A DNA stretch of 64,000 bases from Fundidesulfovibrio agrisoli (lineage in GTDB: Bacteria; Desulfobacterota; Desulfovibrionia; Desulfovibrionales; Desulfovibrionaceae). The notes under the pieces were generated by a model that did not search any database, had not been told where the DNA came from, and was given only the letters and a program-made list of their open reading frames with translations. A program made the position numbers and the translations under genes. The stretch lies in contig NZ_JAKZKX010000008.1 in the NCBI RefSeq assembly GCF_022808715.1, positions 101,515-165,514 of the forward strand, written 5' to 3'. This document shows, in pieces, positions 33,382 to 42,010 of this stretch; the stretch's first letter is position 1, and each line of letters opens with the position of its first letter.

Positions 33382-34146
33382 CTAGTAGAGGTTGGCCATC
33401 TCCGGCGAATGGTACAGGAACTCCACCCGGCGGTTGATGGCGCGGTTCTGGTCGGAGGTGTTGGGCGCGATGGGCTGGCTGTCGGCGTAGGCCGCCGCCT
33501 TCACACGGGTGGACGGTATGCCGCCCTTCTCCACGATGTAGCGCACGCAGGCCGCCGCGCGCATGGCCGAAAGCTCGAACTTGGACATGCCGTTGCCGGA
33601 CTCGGCGTCGTCGGTGTGGCCGCGCACCACCAGGTCCACCTTGATCTTCTTGAGCACGCCCACCACGTCGTCCAGCAGCTTGTAGGCCTCCGGCTTGAGC
33701 TGCGGGGAGCCGGGCTGGAACATGACCGCGTTGTTGACGTGCAGCAGCACCCCCACCTTGTCCGAGCTGATGCCGGAGTTCTGCTTCAGGTTGGGGTTGT
33801 TGTCCATGAGCTGCTTGATCATCAGGGCCACTTCGTACTTGTACTTCTCCTCCTGGGAGAGCTTGAACTGTGGGGTGCCCTGGGTGCTGTCCTTGGCCAC
33901 GTAAGTGGGCAGGACCACCGTTTCCTGCGGTTTATCGCGCTTGGGCAGATCCTGGTCCTGGAAGAACATGGCGATCTGCTCCTTCACCTGGGGCTTGAGC
34001 GCCATGGTCAGCCACAGGAGCAGGAACAGGGCCATCATGGCCGTGACGAAGTCCGCGTAGGCGACCTTCCAGCTGCCCCCGTGGGGGGCGGCGTGGCCTT
34101 CTTCCTCGCGCTTGACGATTATGGGAGCCGGTTTGTTCTTGGACAT
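33382..34146 (-). CDS. MotB-like OmpA-family stator protein
   Basis: A 254-residue protein with an N-terminal cytoplasmic tail, one transmembrane helix (about residues 29-47) containing the proton-channel aspartate D32 (YADFVTAMMALFLLLW), a plug/linker, and a C-terminal OmpA-like peptidoglycan-binding domain (VRGHTDDAESG, NRRVEFLYH). This is the flagellar MotB architecture. No motA partner lies next to it, so it may pair with a MotA encoded elsewhere. Divergent or upstream signals are not obvious. Confidence 0.88.
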   Translation of the reverse strand: MSKNKPAPIIVKREEEGHAAPHGGSWKVAYADFVTAMMALFLLLWLTMALKPQVKEQIAMFFQDQDLPKRDKPQETVVLPTYVAKDSTQGTPQFKLSQEEKYKYEVALMIKQLMDNNPNLKQNSGISSDKVGVLLHVNNAVMFQPGSPQLKPEAYKLLDDVVGVLKKIKVDLVVRGHTDDAESGNGMSKFELSAMRAAACVRYIVEKGGIPSTRVKAAAYADSQPIAPNTSDQNRAINRRVEFLYHSPEMANLY

Positions 34147-34267
34147 CAGACACCTGGGGGGCGCTCGGCGCGTCTAAACGGCGCCGCCTTACGCCCGCCT
34201 TGAACGGCGGATAAACGGTTTCCGGTTTCGGGGGCGAACATATGCAGCCGCTGTGAAAAACGCAACG

Positions 34268-34915
34268 TCAGCCTTTGACCACCTTGCCCCAATCCTTCAG
34301 GAAGGTTTCAAGGCCGCTCTCCGTCAGGGGGTGCTTGGCCAGCTCCTTGAGCACGGCGAAGGGCACGGTGACCACGTCCGCACCCATCAGGGCGGCGCGC
34401 ACCACGTGCAGGGGGTTGCGCACGCTGGCCACCAGCACCTGGGTATCCAGGTCGTAGTTGCGGAAGATGGAGATCACCTCCTCCACCATGCCCATGCCGT
34501 CGCCGCCGATGGCGTCGATGCGGCCCACGAAGGGGCTCACGTAGGTGGCGCCGGCCTTGGCGGCCATGAGCGCCTGCAGGGGCTGGAACACCAGGGTCAC
34601 GTTGACGGCCACGTCCGCCGCCTTGAGCTGGCGCACGGCCTTGAGCCCTTCCAGGATCATGGGGATCTTCACCACCACGTTGGGCCCGAAGGAGATGAGG
34701 TCCCTGGCTTCGGCCAGCATGGCCTCGGCCGTGGTGCCCACCACCTCCAGGCTGACGGGGCCGGGGCATTCCTTGCAGATCGCCTGTGCCACTTCGCGCC
34801 AGTCGCCCTTCTCCTTGGAGAACAGGGTGGGGTTGGTGGTCACGCCGTCGAGCAGGCCCATGTCGGCCGCGGCCTTGATTTCGTCCAGATTGGCGCTGTC
34901 CAGAAAGAATTTCAT
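34268..34915 (-). CDS. Transaldolase / fructose-6-phosphate aldolase family
   Basis: A 215-residue TIM-barrel of the small (subfamily 3B/4) transaldolase type. MKFFLDSANLDEIKAA, DGVTTNPTLFSK and the Schiff-base lysine K83 in VVVKIPM are clear. Downstream of the lysine the usual KIPxTxEGL reads KIPMILEGL, with Ile in the Thr position. It may work in the non-oxidative pentose phosphate pathway or as fructose-6-phosphate aldolase (FSA); sequence alone does not decide. Confidence 0.92.
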   Translation of the reverse strand: MKFFLDSANLDEIKAAADMGLLDGVTTNPTLFSKEKGDWREVAQAICKECPGPVSLEVVGTTAEAMLAEARDLISFGPNVVVKIPMILEGLKAVRQLKAADVAVNVTLVFQPLQALMAAKAGATYVSPFVGRIDAIGGDGMGMVEEVISIFRNYDLDTQVLVASVRNPLHVVRAALMGADVVTVPFAVLKELAKHPLTESGLETFLKDWGKVVKG

Positions 34916-34919
34916 GGAA

Positions 34920-35195
34920 TCACCCCTTGTTGCCGTTGGAGCCGGAACGCAACTGCTTGATGTAGGCGTCGCGGCACTCGTAGCTGCAGAAATGCATGGT
35001 CCTGCCTTCGATGCTGGCGTGCACGGAGTCCTCGGGAGAAACGTAGGCCCCGCAGGCCGGGTCCTTGACCATCTCTCCCCTGACGATAAGGGTCTCTCGT
35101 TCCTGCTTGGCTTCTTCCTTGCGACGTTTCGTGTCGCCCATGAACATTTTCCAGAGCATGTAGGCCGCAGCGGCGGCTATGATGAACTTCCACAT
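34920..35195 (-). CDS. Small membrane-anchored protein with a TRASH/YHS-like metal-binding domain
   Basis: A 91-residue protein: an N-terminal hydrophobic helix (residues 3-18), a basic linker, and a domain with KDPACGAYV and HFCSYECRDAYI, the cysteine pattern of TRASH/YHS-type and PP0621-like proteins. It probably binds a metal ion. The stop lies 4 bp before the transaldolase start, which suggests co-transcription. The function is unknown. Confidence 0.8.
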   Translation of the reverse strand: MWKFIIAAAAAYMLWKMFMGDTKRRKEEAKQERETLIVRGEMVKDPACGAYVSPEDSVHASIEGRTMHFCSYECRDAYIKQLRSGSNGNKG

Positions 35196-35222
35196 GGATG
35201 AGGAATCCTTTGAATCAGGCGT

Positions 35223-35792
35223 TCAGAAGATGATAGTGCCTGATTGGGAAAATGACAAACCCTCAAGCCTTTCATCCGGCACCAATTCCGGGGCGACCTC
35301 CCGCAGGGGCAGCAACACGAAGGCGCGCTCCCACATGCGGGGGTGCGGCAGGGTCATGGCGGGGTCGCCGCTGCGCTCACTCCCGAAGAGGAGCAGGTCC
35401 ACGTCGAGGATGCGCGGCCCCCAGCGGCGCTCCATGACGCGGTTGCGCCCGAGCCGGGCCTCCAGCCCCATCAGCGCGGCGAACAGCGCTCTCGCCGTGA
35501 CCTCCGGGGCGCACTCCAGGCGCACCACCATGTTGGCGTACCAGGGCTGGCCCGGCGGACCCAGCGGGGCCGTCTGCCACAACCTGGACCGGGCGGCCAC
35601 GCGCACGCCGGGCAGCAGGCCGTCGAGTGCGGTGGCGCAGCGTTCGAGGGTTCTGGCGGGTTCGCCCAGGTTGGAGCCCAGAGCGACGAAAGCCGGCCTC
35701 CAGCCGCGCCGGGTCGCGGCGTGCGGCTGAAGGCCGGCAACATGTGCGGGCTCCCCTTGCGGCGGGGAGCCCGGATCGTTCGGATGGTGCAA
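35223..35792 (-). CDS. folK: 2-amino-4-hydroxy-6-hydroxymethyldihydropteridine pyrophosphokinase
   Basis: A folate-synthesis enzyme transferring pyrophosphate from ATP to the pterin alcohol. FVALGSNLGEP, RNRVMERRWGPRILDVDLLLFG and LPHPRMWERAFVLLPL are HPPK signatures. The start is uncertain: TTG 35792 is the only plausible start in frame and gives 189 residues with about 30 extra N-terminal residues; no ribosome-binding site is clear. It is 16 bp downstream of dapL. Confidence 0.9.
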   Translation of the reverse strand: MHHPNDPGSPPQGEPAHVAGLQPHAATRRGWRPAFVALGSNLGEPARTLERCATALDGLLPGVRVAARSRLWQTAPLGPPGQPWYANMVVRLECAPEVTARALFAALMGLEARLGRNRVMERRWGPRILDVDLLLFGSERSGDPAMTLPHPRMWERAFVLLPLREVAPELVPDERLEGLSFSQSGTIIF

Positions 35793-35808
35793 AGCCAGTT
35801 TTGCGGCC

Positions 35809-36981
35809 CTACATTTTGGCCAGGCGCGACAGGGCCTCTTCGATGCGGTCCTTGCCCACGGTCATGGCGATGCGGAAGTAGCCATCGCCAGCCTGGGGCA
35901 TGCCGAAGCCGTTGCCCGGGGTGACGACCACGCCCGTCTCCTGCAGGACCTTGGTCACGAAGGCCTTGGTCTCGTAGCCCTGTGGCACCTTGCACCAGGC
36001 GTAGAAGGTGGCTTCCGGCTCCCGGCAGGAGATGCCGATCTTCTTCAGGCCCGCCATGAGAATGTCGCGGCGCTCCTTGTAGATGGCGCGGAACTTCTCG
36101 GCGTAGGGGTCGCCATGCTGGAGCGCGGCGATGCCCGCCTCCTGCACGGCCTGGAAGATGCCGGAGTCCACGTTCTCCTTGATCTTGCCCAGGCCCTTGA
36201 CCAGCCCGGCGTTGCCCACGGCCATGCCGATGCGCCAGCCGGTCATGTTGTAGGTCTTGGAGAGGGAGTGGAACTCGATGGCCACGTCCTTGGCGCCGGG
36301 GATCTCGAACACGGAGATGGGCTTGTTGGCCGGGTTGTAGTACATCTCCGTGTAGGCGGCGTCGGCCACCACGATGGTGTTGGTGGCCTTGGCCTTGGCG
36401 ATCAGCTTCTCATAGAAGCTCTTGGGCACGCAGGCCGAGGTGGGGTTGTTGGGGAAGTTGGTGAAGATCATCTTCGCCTGCTCCCACTCCTCGTCGGTCA
36501 CGGAGTCGAGGTCGGGCAGGAAGTCGTTGTCCTCGCTCATGGGCAGGTACTTCACGCGCCCGCCGGCGAAGTTGGTGGCGATGCCGTACACGGGGTAGTT
36601 GGGCGTGCAGACCAGCACCAGGTCGCCGGGGTTCACGTAGGCCAGCGGGAAGTGGGCGATGCCCTCCTTGGAGCCGATGAGGGAGACGACCTCCTCGTCG
36701 GGGTCCAGGTCCACGCCGAAGCGGCCCTTGTACCAGTCCGCCACGGCGGCGCGGAAGGTGCGCAGGCCCACGTAGTCGGGGTACTGGTGGTTCTCGGGCT
36801 TCTTGGCCGAGGCGTAGAGGGCCTCGATGATGAAGTCCGGAGTGGGCAGGTCGGGGTCGCCGATGCCCAGGCTGATGATGTCGACGCCGCGAGCCTTGAC
36901 CTCTTTCTTGACGCGGTCGATCTCGGCGAAAAGGTACGGGGGCAGGGCCGCGATGCGGTCAGCCATCTTGAACTGGGACAT
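35809..36981 (-). CDS. dapL: LL-diaminopimelate aminotransferase
   Basis: A 390-residue class I/II PLP aminotransferase. DIISLGIGDPDLPTP, NFPNNPTSA, and EFHSLSKTYNMTGWRIG with PLP-lysine K242 match the DapL/AlaA group. Closest by pattern to DapL, which converts tetrahydrodipicolinate directly to LL-DAP, bypassing the succinyl or acetyl branches. The start ATG 36981 has an AGGAG ribosome-binding site. Confidence 0.87.
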   Translation of the reverse strand: MSQFKMADRIAALPPYLFAEIDRVKKEVKARGVDIISLGIGDPDLPTPDFIIEALYASAKKPENHQYPDYVGLRTFRAAVADWYKGRFGVDLDPDEEVVSLIGSKEGIAHFPLAYVNPGDLVLVCTPNYPVYGIATNFAGGRVKYLPMSEDNDFLPDLDSVTDEEWEQAKMIFTNFPNNPTSACVPKSFYEKLIAKAKATNTIVVADAAYTEMYYNPANKPISVFEIPGAKDVAIEFHSLSKTYNMTGWRIGMAVGNAGLVKGLGKIKENVDSGIFQAVQEAGIAALQHGDPYAEKFRAIYKERRDILMAGLKKIGISCREPEATFYAWCKVPQGYETKAFVTKVLQETGVVVTPGNGFGMPQAGDGYFRIAMTVGKDRIEEALSRLAKM

Positions 36982-37062
36982 GAGGAGACTCCTTGGAGCG
37001 ATTGCGCGCTGGCGCAAGAAATGTAAGAAACGAGCCCAGGTCATAAAAAGAGGGCCTGTCCG

Positions 37063-38010
37063 GTGTCAATAAAAACCAATGCGTTGCGCGGCGCGCCACA
37101 TCCCTGGGTGGACGCCTGGCTCGAACATCTGCTGGTGGTCAAGGGCCTCTCCGAGAACAGCCTGACCGCATACTCGCAGGATATCGTACATTTCCAGATA
37201 TTCCTGGAGGAGCGCACGGCCAGCGTGGAGGCCGTGAGCGACCAGACCATTTTCCTCTACCTCATGTTCCTGCGCCAGAAGGGGCTGACCAGCCGCTCCC
37301 TGGCGCGCCACCTTTCCAGCCTGCGCAGCTTCTTCGCCCACGCCGTGAGCGAGGGCTGGCTGGCGGCGAGCCCCGTGGCCCTGGTGGAGGCCCCCAAGCT
37401 GCCCCGCACCCTGCCCGGCGTGCTCACCCGGGAGGAGGTGGAGGCCCTGCTCGCCCGCCCGGACGCAAGCACCAGCCTGGGCTTCCGCGACCGGGCCATG
37501 CTGGAGCTTCTCTACGCCGCCGGGCTGCGCGTGAGCGAGCTCATCACCCTGCGGCCGCTTGATTTCGACGCCCAGGCCGGGGTGCTCCGGGTGATCGGCA
37601 AAGGCGACAAGGAACGCCTGGTGCCAATCCACTCGCTGGCGCAGGATCTGCTCTCCCGCTACGCCCAGAACGTGCGCCCCGGGTTCAAGCCCGTGACGGA
37701 CCTGCTGTTCCTGAACCGCTCCGGCAAAGGCCTCACCCGCCAGGGAGTCTGGAAGCTCATCAAGCGCTACGCGCTGGATGCCGGCATCCGCAAGGAGATA
37801 TCCCCCCACAGCCTGCGCCACTGCTTCGCCACACACCTGTTGGAGGGCGGGGCCGACCTGCGCACCGTGCAGATGCTCCTGGGCCACGCCGACATCTCGG
37901 CCACCGAAATATACACCCACGTCCAGGCCGACAGGCTCACGGCCGTGCACCGCAGCCACCACCCCCGCTCCAGGCCTTCAGCCCCCAAAAGCCCCAGAGA
38001 GGATTCATGA
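37063..38010 (+). CDS. xerD: Tyrosine recombinase XerD
   Basis: A 315-residue site-specific recombinase resolving chromosome dimers at dif. The N-terminal SAM-like domain is followed by the catalytic domain with GLRVSELITL (Arg), SPHSLRHCFATHLLEGGADLRTV (His and Arg), LGHADISATEIYTH and the nucleophile Y284. GTG 37063 has an AGAGGG ribosome-binding site. It overlaps the next gene by 4 bp. The dif candidate is 23 kb to the left. Confidence 0.93.
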   Translation: MSIKTNALRGAPHPWVDAWLEHLLVVKGLSENSLTAYSQDIVHFQIFLEERTASVEAVSDQTIFLYLMFLRQKGLTSRSLARHLSSLRSFFAHAVSEGWLAASPVALVEAPKLPRTLPGVLTREEVEALLARPDASTSLGFRDRAMLELLYAAGLRVSELITLRPLDFDAQAGVLRVIGKGDKERLVPIHSLAQDLLSRYAQNVRPGFKPVTDLLFLNRSGKGLTRQGVWKLIKRYALDAGIRKEISPHSLRHCFATHLLEGGADLRTVQMLLGHADISATEIYTHVQADRLTAVHRSHHPRSRPSAPKSPREDS

Positions 38011-40697
38011 CATCCAAGCCCCAGCACGGCTTGGCCGCCCCCACGGTCATCACGTCCCACATCAACGCCGATTTCGACGCCCTGGCCGCCATCATCGCCG
38101 CCGGGAAGCTCTACCCCGGCGCGGTGCTCATCTTCCCCGGCAGCCAGGAGAAGAACCTGCGCAACTTCTTCATCCAGAGCGCCACCTACGTCTTCAACTT
38201 CAAGGCCTTCAAGGAGATAGACCCCGCGACGGTGCGCACCCTCGTGGTGGTGGACACCAGGCAGCGCTCCCGCGTCTCCCACGTGGAGGCCCTGTTCTCC
38301 CAGCCCGGGCTGGACATCCACCTCTACGACCACCACCCCGACACCGAGGAGGACCTCCAGGGCAGCGTGAGCGTGGTCAAGCCGTGGGGCTCCACCACCA
38401 CCATCCTCACGCACATGATCTTGGAAAAGGGCATGAGCCTCACGCCCGACGAGGCCACCTTCCTGGCCCTGGGCATCTATGAGGACACGGGCTCCTTCAC
38501 CTTCAACTCCACCACGGAGAAGGACTTCACCGCCGCCGCCTGGCTCAAGGGCCAGGGCATGGACATGTCCACCCTCTCCGAGCTGCTCACGCGGGAGCTT
38601 TCCGCCGAGCAGATCACGCTCATGAGCACCCTGCTGGAGAACTGCACCACCTTCGACGTCAACGGCGTGGAGGTGGTGCTCACAGAGGCCGTGCTGGACA
38701 ACTACGTGGGCGACTTCGCCCTGCTGGCCCACAAGCTCATGGACATGCAGAACGTGCGCGTGCTCTTCGCAATGGCGCTGATGAAGGACCGCGTGCACCT
38801 TGTGGCCCGCTCCCGCACCCGCGACGTGGACGTTGGCCGCATCTGCGCATCCCTGGGCGGGGGCGGCCACGCCTTCGCCGCCTCGGCCTCCCTCAAGGAC
38901 AAGACCCTTCCCCAGGCCAAGCAGGAACTGCTGGCCCTGCTCTCCTCCCAGGTGAACCCGCAGATACTGGCAAGCGCGCTCATGAGCCGCCCGGCCATCG
39001 TCATCGCGGACGACCGCCCCCTCACCGAGGCCGCCGAGACCATGACCCACTACGGGCTCAAGGCCATGCCCGTGGTGGACGCCGAGGACCGGCGCTGCGT
39101 GGGCATCCTGGAGCACGACATCGTGGACAAGGCCGTGAAACACGGCCTGGGCGCTTCCGCCGCCGGGGATTACATGATGCAGGGCGCGCACACCATCACC
39201 CCGCAGACCGACCTCTATCACATTACTGAAATCATCCTGGAGCAGCGCCAGCGCCTGATCCCCGTGGTGGAAGGCGGCGAGGTGGCGGGCGTCATCACCC
39301 GCACGGACCTCATCAACGTGCTGGTGCGCGAACCCGCGCGCATACCCGAAAGCGTGGGGCCGGAGCGCAAGAGCGAGCGCAACATGGCCGGGGTGCTGCG
39401 CGAGCGGTTGCCCGGCAGGCTCTTCGCCCTGGTCAAGCGCGCCGGGGCTCTGGCGCAGGAAATGGGCTACGAGGCCTACGTTGTGGGCGGCTTCGTGCGC
39501 GACCTCATCCTGGGCCGCCCCAACCTGGACCTGGACCTGGTGGTGGAGGGCGACGGCATCCGCTTCGCCGAGGCCCTCTCGGCGGAGATGGGCGGCAGGA
39601 TCAAGTCCCACCACAAGTTCAAGACGGCCGTGCTCATCCTGCCCGACGGCAACCGGGTGGACGTGGCAACCGCGCGCCTGGAGTACTACGAATATCCCGC
39701 TGCCCTGCCCACGGTGGAGCTGTCGTCGATCAAGATGGACCTCTACCGGCGCGACTTCACCATCAACGCCCTGGCCGTGCACCTCTCGCCGGGAAGTTTC
39801 GGCAAGCTGGTGGACTTCTTCGGGGCCCAGCGCGACATCAAGGAGCGCGTGATCCGGGTGCTGCACTCCCTCTCCTTCGTGGAGGACCCCACCCGCATCC
39901 TGCGCGCCATCCGCTTCGAGCAGCGCTTCCAGTTCCGCATCGGGGCGCAGACCGAGCGGCTCATAAAGAACGCCATCGTGAACAACTTCGTGCACAAGCT
40001 CTCGGGCTCGCGCGTGTTCCACGAGATCATCCACATCTTCGAGGACGGCAACGCCCTGGCCTGCATCCGGCGCATGGACGAGTTCAAGCTGCTTGCCGCC
40101 ATCCACCCCCTGCTGGCCCTGGACCCGCGCAAGGACGAGGTGCTGGCCGAATCCGAGCGGGTCATCACCTGGTACCAGCTGCTCTACATGGAGCCCTCGC
40201 CCGAGGTCTGGCGCATCTACTTCCTGGGGTTGTGCGCCGGCATGGAGGACGATCAGGTCTCAAGCGTGGCCGAGCGCCTCGGTTTCAACCGGCAGCGCGT
40301 AGAGGGGTTCCTTTCCCTGCGCCACTGCATCCGCAACATCGCCCAGTCCATCTACGAGTGGGATTATAGGCACGGCCTGCACAGCGAGTTGTATTTCATG
40401 CTCAGGGACCTGCCGCTGGAAGGGGTGCTCTACCTCATGGCCCGCCACCCCAAGGAGACGGTGCGCAAGGCCATCTCGCTGTTCCTGACCACATTGCGCC
40501 CGCAGCGCGTGGACATCACCGGGCAGGACATCAAGAAGCTGGGCGTGGAGCCCGGCCCCCTGTACGGCGAGATTCTGCGCCGGGTCACGGCGGCCATGCT
40601 GGATGGAAGGGCCAGTTGCCGGGCGGATCAGTTGGAGATGGCCAGGAAGCTGGCCGGTGGCAGCGAGGGGATGGGGGACCTGCGGGGGCTGGCGTGA
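38007..40697 (+). CDS. DHH - CBS - poly(A) polymerase/tRNA nucleotidyltransferase fusion
   Basis: An 896-residue multidomain protein. Residues about 10-330 are a DHH/DHHA1 phosphoesterase-like region (INADFDALAA, DHHPD, SLGGGGHAFAAS). About 335-455 is a CBS pair. From about 485 on is a class II nucleotidyltransferase (VVGGFVRDLILGRPNLDLDLV) with its RNA-binding part. This architecture is known in Deltaproteobacteria and relatives, where it acts as the A-adding half of split CCA-adding enzymes. Its start overlaps xerD. Confidence 0.9.
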   Translation: MTSKPQHGLAAPTVITSHINADFDALAAIIAAGKLYPGAVLIFPGSQEKNLRNFFIQSATYVFNFKAFKEIDPATVRTLVVVDTRQRSRVSHVEALFSQPGLDIHLYDHHPDTEEDLQGSVSVVKPWGSTTTILTHMILEKGMSLTPDEATFLALGIYEDTGSFTFNSTTEKDFTAAAWLKGQGMDMSTLSELLTRELSAEQITLMSTLLENCTTFDVNGVEVVLTEAVLDNYVGDFALLAHKLMDMQNVRVLFAMALMKDRVHLVARSRTRDVDVGRICASLGGGGHAFAASASLKDKTLPQAKQELLALLSSQVNPQILASALMSRPAIVIADDRPLTEAAETMTHYGLKAMPVVDAEDRRCVGILEHDIVDKAVKHGLGASAAGDYMMQGAHTITPQTDLYHITEIILEQRQRLIPVVEGGEVAGVITRTDLINVLVREPARIPESVGPERKSERNMAGVLRERLPGRLFALVKRAGALAQEMGYEAYVVGGFVRDLILGRPNLDLDLVVEGDGIRFAEALSAEMGGRIKSHHKFKTAVLILPDGNRVDVATARLEYYEYPAALPTVELSSIKMDLYRRDFTINALAVHLSPGSFGKLVDFFGAQRDIKERVIRVLHSLSFVEDPTRILRAIRFEQRFQFRIGAQTERLIKNAIVNNFVHKLSGSRVFHEIIHIFEDGNALACIRRMDEFKLLAAIHPLLALDPRKDEVLAESERVITWYQLLYMEPSPEVWRIYFLGLCAGMEDDQVSSVAERLGFNRQRVEGFLSLRHCIRNIAQSIYEWDYRHGLHSELYFMLRDLPLEGVLYLMARHPKETVRKAISLFLTTLRPQRVDITGQDIKKLGVEPGPLYGEILRRVTAAMLDGRASCRADQLEMARKLAGGSEGMGDLRGLA

Positions 40698-40792
40698 CGG
40701 TGGGATGCTCGCTGTCGGGATTTGGCCTGTGAGACTGTCCACACAGCTGACGACGACAACACGCGCGGACGTAACCCGGCCACGGGGTGGGC

Positions 40793-41410
40793 ATGGCTGA
40801 AGCCGCTCAATTTCTCGGTATTCTAAGCGCCTGGGCGCTCCTGCACAGCCTGAGCATGTGCCAGACCTTCAAGCGCGCACTCATGCGCGCGCTGGGGGAG
40901 CGCTACGCCTTCTACCGGCTCGGCTTCACGGCGTTCTCCCTGGTCAGCTTCGGGGTCGCGCTGCTCCTGCTGCCGAGGCTGGAGAACGAGATCTACCATG
41001 TGCGCGGCCTGTTCGCCGCCCTGCTCTGGCTGGTGCGCCTGGCGGCCGCCGCGTTCTTCGTCTGGACCTTCAAAGCCTTCGACATCCGGGAGTTCATCGG
41101 CCTGAGCCAGGCCAAAGCCTTCCCCAACGCCCGCCTGGGCCAGGACGGCGAGTTCAAGGGCTCTCATGGATTGGCTATCTCAGGCGCCTACCGCTATGTG
41201 AGGCACCCCATGTACTCCGCCTCGGTGGTGTATCTTTTCGCTGAACCGCACATGACGCTGGAAACGCTGCTCTTCGCGGTGTTCGTGACGGGCTACAGCC
41301 TGATAGGCTCCGTATTCGAGGAACGGCGGCTGGTGGAGAAGTTCGGGGAGGTTTACAGGCGGTATCAGAAAGAAGTGCCGAGGCTCATTCCGCGTATTTC
41401 ACATCGGTAA
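40793..41410 (+). CDS. Isoprenylcysteine carboxyl methyltransferase-like / NnrU-like membrane protein
   Basis: A 205-residue membrane protein with about five hydrophobic segments. The C-terminal ISGAYRYVRHPMYSASVVYL, FEERRLVEKFGEVYRRY matches the SAM-binding part of ICMT-like (PEMT) methyltransferases. The substrate is unknown. ATG 40793 is used; a GTG two codons upstream is an alternative. Confidence 0.82.
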   Translation: MAEAAQFLGILSAWALLHSLSMCQTFKRALMRALGERYAFYRLGFTAFSLVSFGVALLLLPRLENEIYHVRGLFAALLWLVRLAAAAFFVWTFKAFDIREFIGLSQAKAFPNARLGQDGEFKGSHGLAISGAYRYVRHPMYSASVVYLFAEPHMTLETLLFAVFVTGYSLIGSVFEERRLVEKFGEVYRRYQKEVPRLIPRISHR

Positions 41411-41417
41411 GCGGACA

Positions 41418-41960
41418 TCACGGGGCAACCGTTTCAGTTACCCCCGTGTCGTTCTTTGCATCCGCCTTTTCGAGCCGCACTTTGCAGCATTTTCCATACG
41501 TCAAGCCGCTTGCGCACGGGCAAGGATCGTCGTCCAGCAGTTCCTTGTCGGGGTCGTAAATGTCAAATTCGATCATGATGCCCCGCTGGCCCAAGGCCAA
41601 CAAGATGACTGGAGACAGCGAGACTCCCTCATTCCCTTTTTCCATGAAGAGGCCGACAGACAAAAAGATTTCATGCTCCTTATGGAGAGCTTCCCAGACG
41701 CTCAAATCCTGCGTGAGCTTGCCGAGCAGTTCCGTCACCTGCGCATCAAGATCGGCAGGCTTGCGGTCCTCCGCCGAAAGAGTCCAAATGCTGTGCCTCC
41801 TGATCCACGTGCTCCCTGAAGCTTTACTTCGCCCCGTTTCACCCTTGGAGTGGGTATAGGTCGGCTCGCAACCCAACATATGGGTGATGTACTGGGGACA
41901 AAAGAAATCCCCATGGACTCTCAGCGCGGCAACGGACTGATTTAGTGCAGGCATTTTCAT
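41418..41960 (-). CDS. DUF4279-domain protein with C-terminal SEC-C zinc motif
   Basis: A 180-residue soluble protein. The N-terminal VAALRVHGDFFCPQYITHMLGCEPTYT and later RHSIWTLSAE are DUF4279 signatures; the C-terminal CPCASGLTYGKCC is a SEC-C metal-binding motif. Base composition is visibly less GC-rich than its neighbours, suggesting acquisition. The function is unknown. It stands alone, convergent with the methyltransferase-like gene. Confidence 0.82.
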   Translation of the reverse strand: MKMPALNQSVAALRVHGDFFCPQYITHMLGCEPTYTHSKGETGRSKASGSTWIRRHSIWTLSAEDRKPADLDAQVTELLGKLTQDLSVWEALHKEHEIFLSVGLFMEKGNEGVSLSPVILLALGQRGIMIEFDIYDPDKELLDDDPCPCASGLTYGKCCKVRLEKADAKNDTGVTETVAP

Positions 41961-42010
41961 GCTCCCTCTTGACGATGTGTGGGAGATGTCATGATCCAGG
42001 CAATCGAGAA

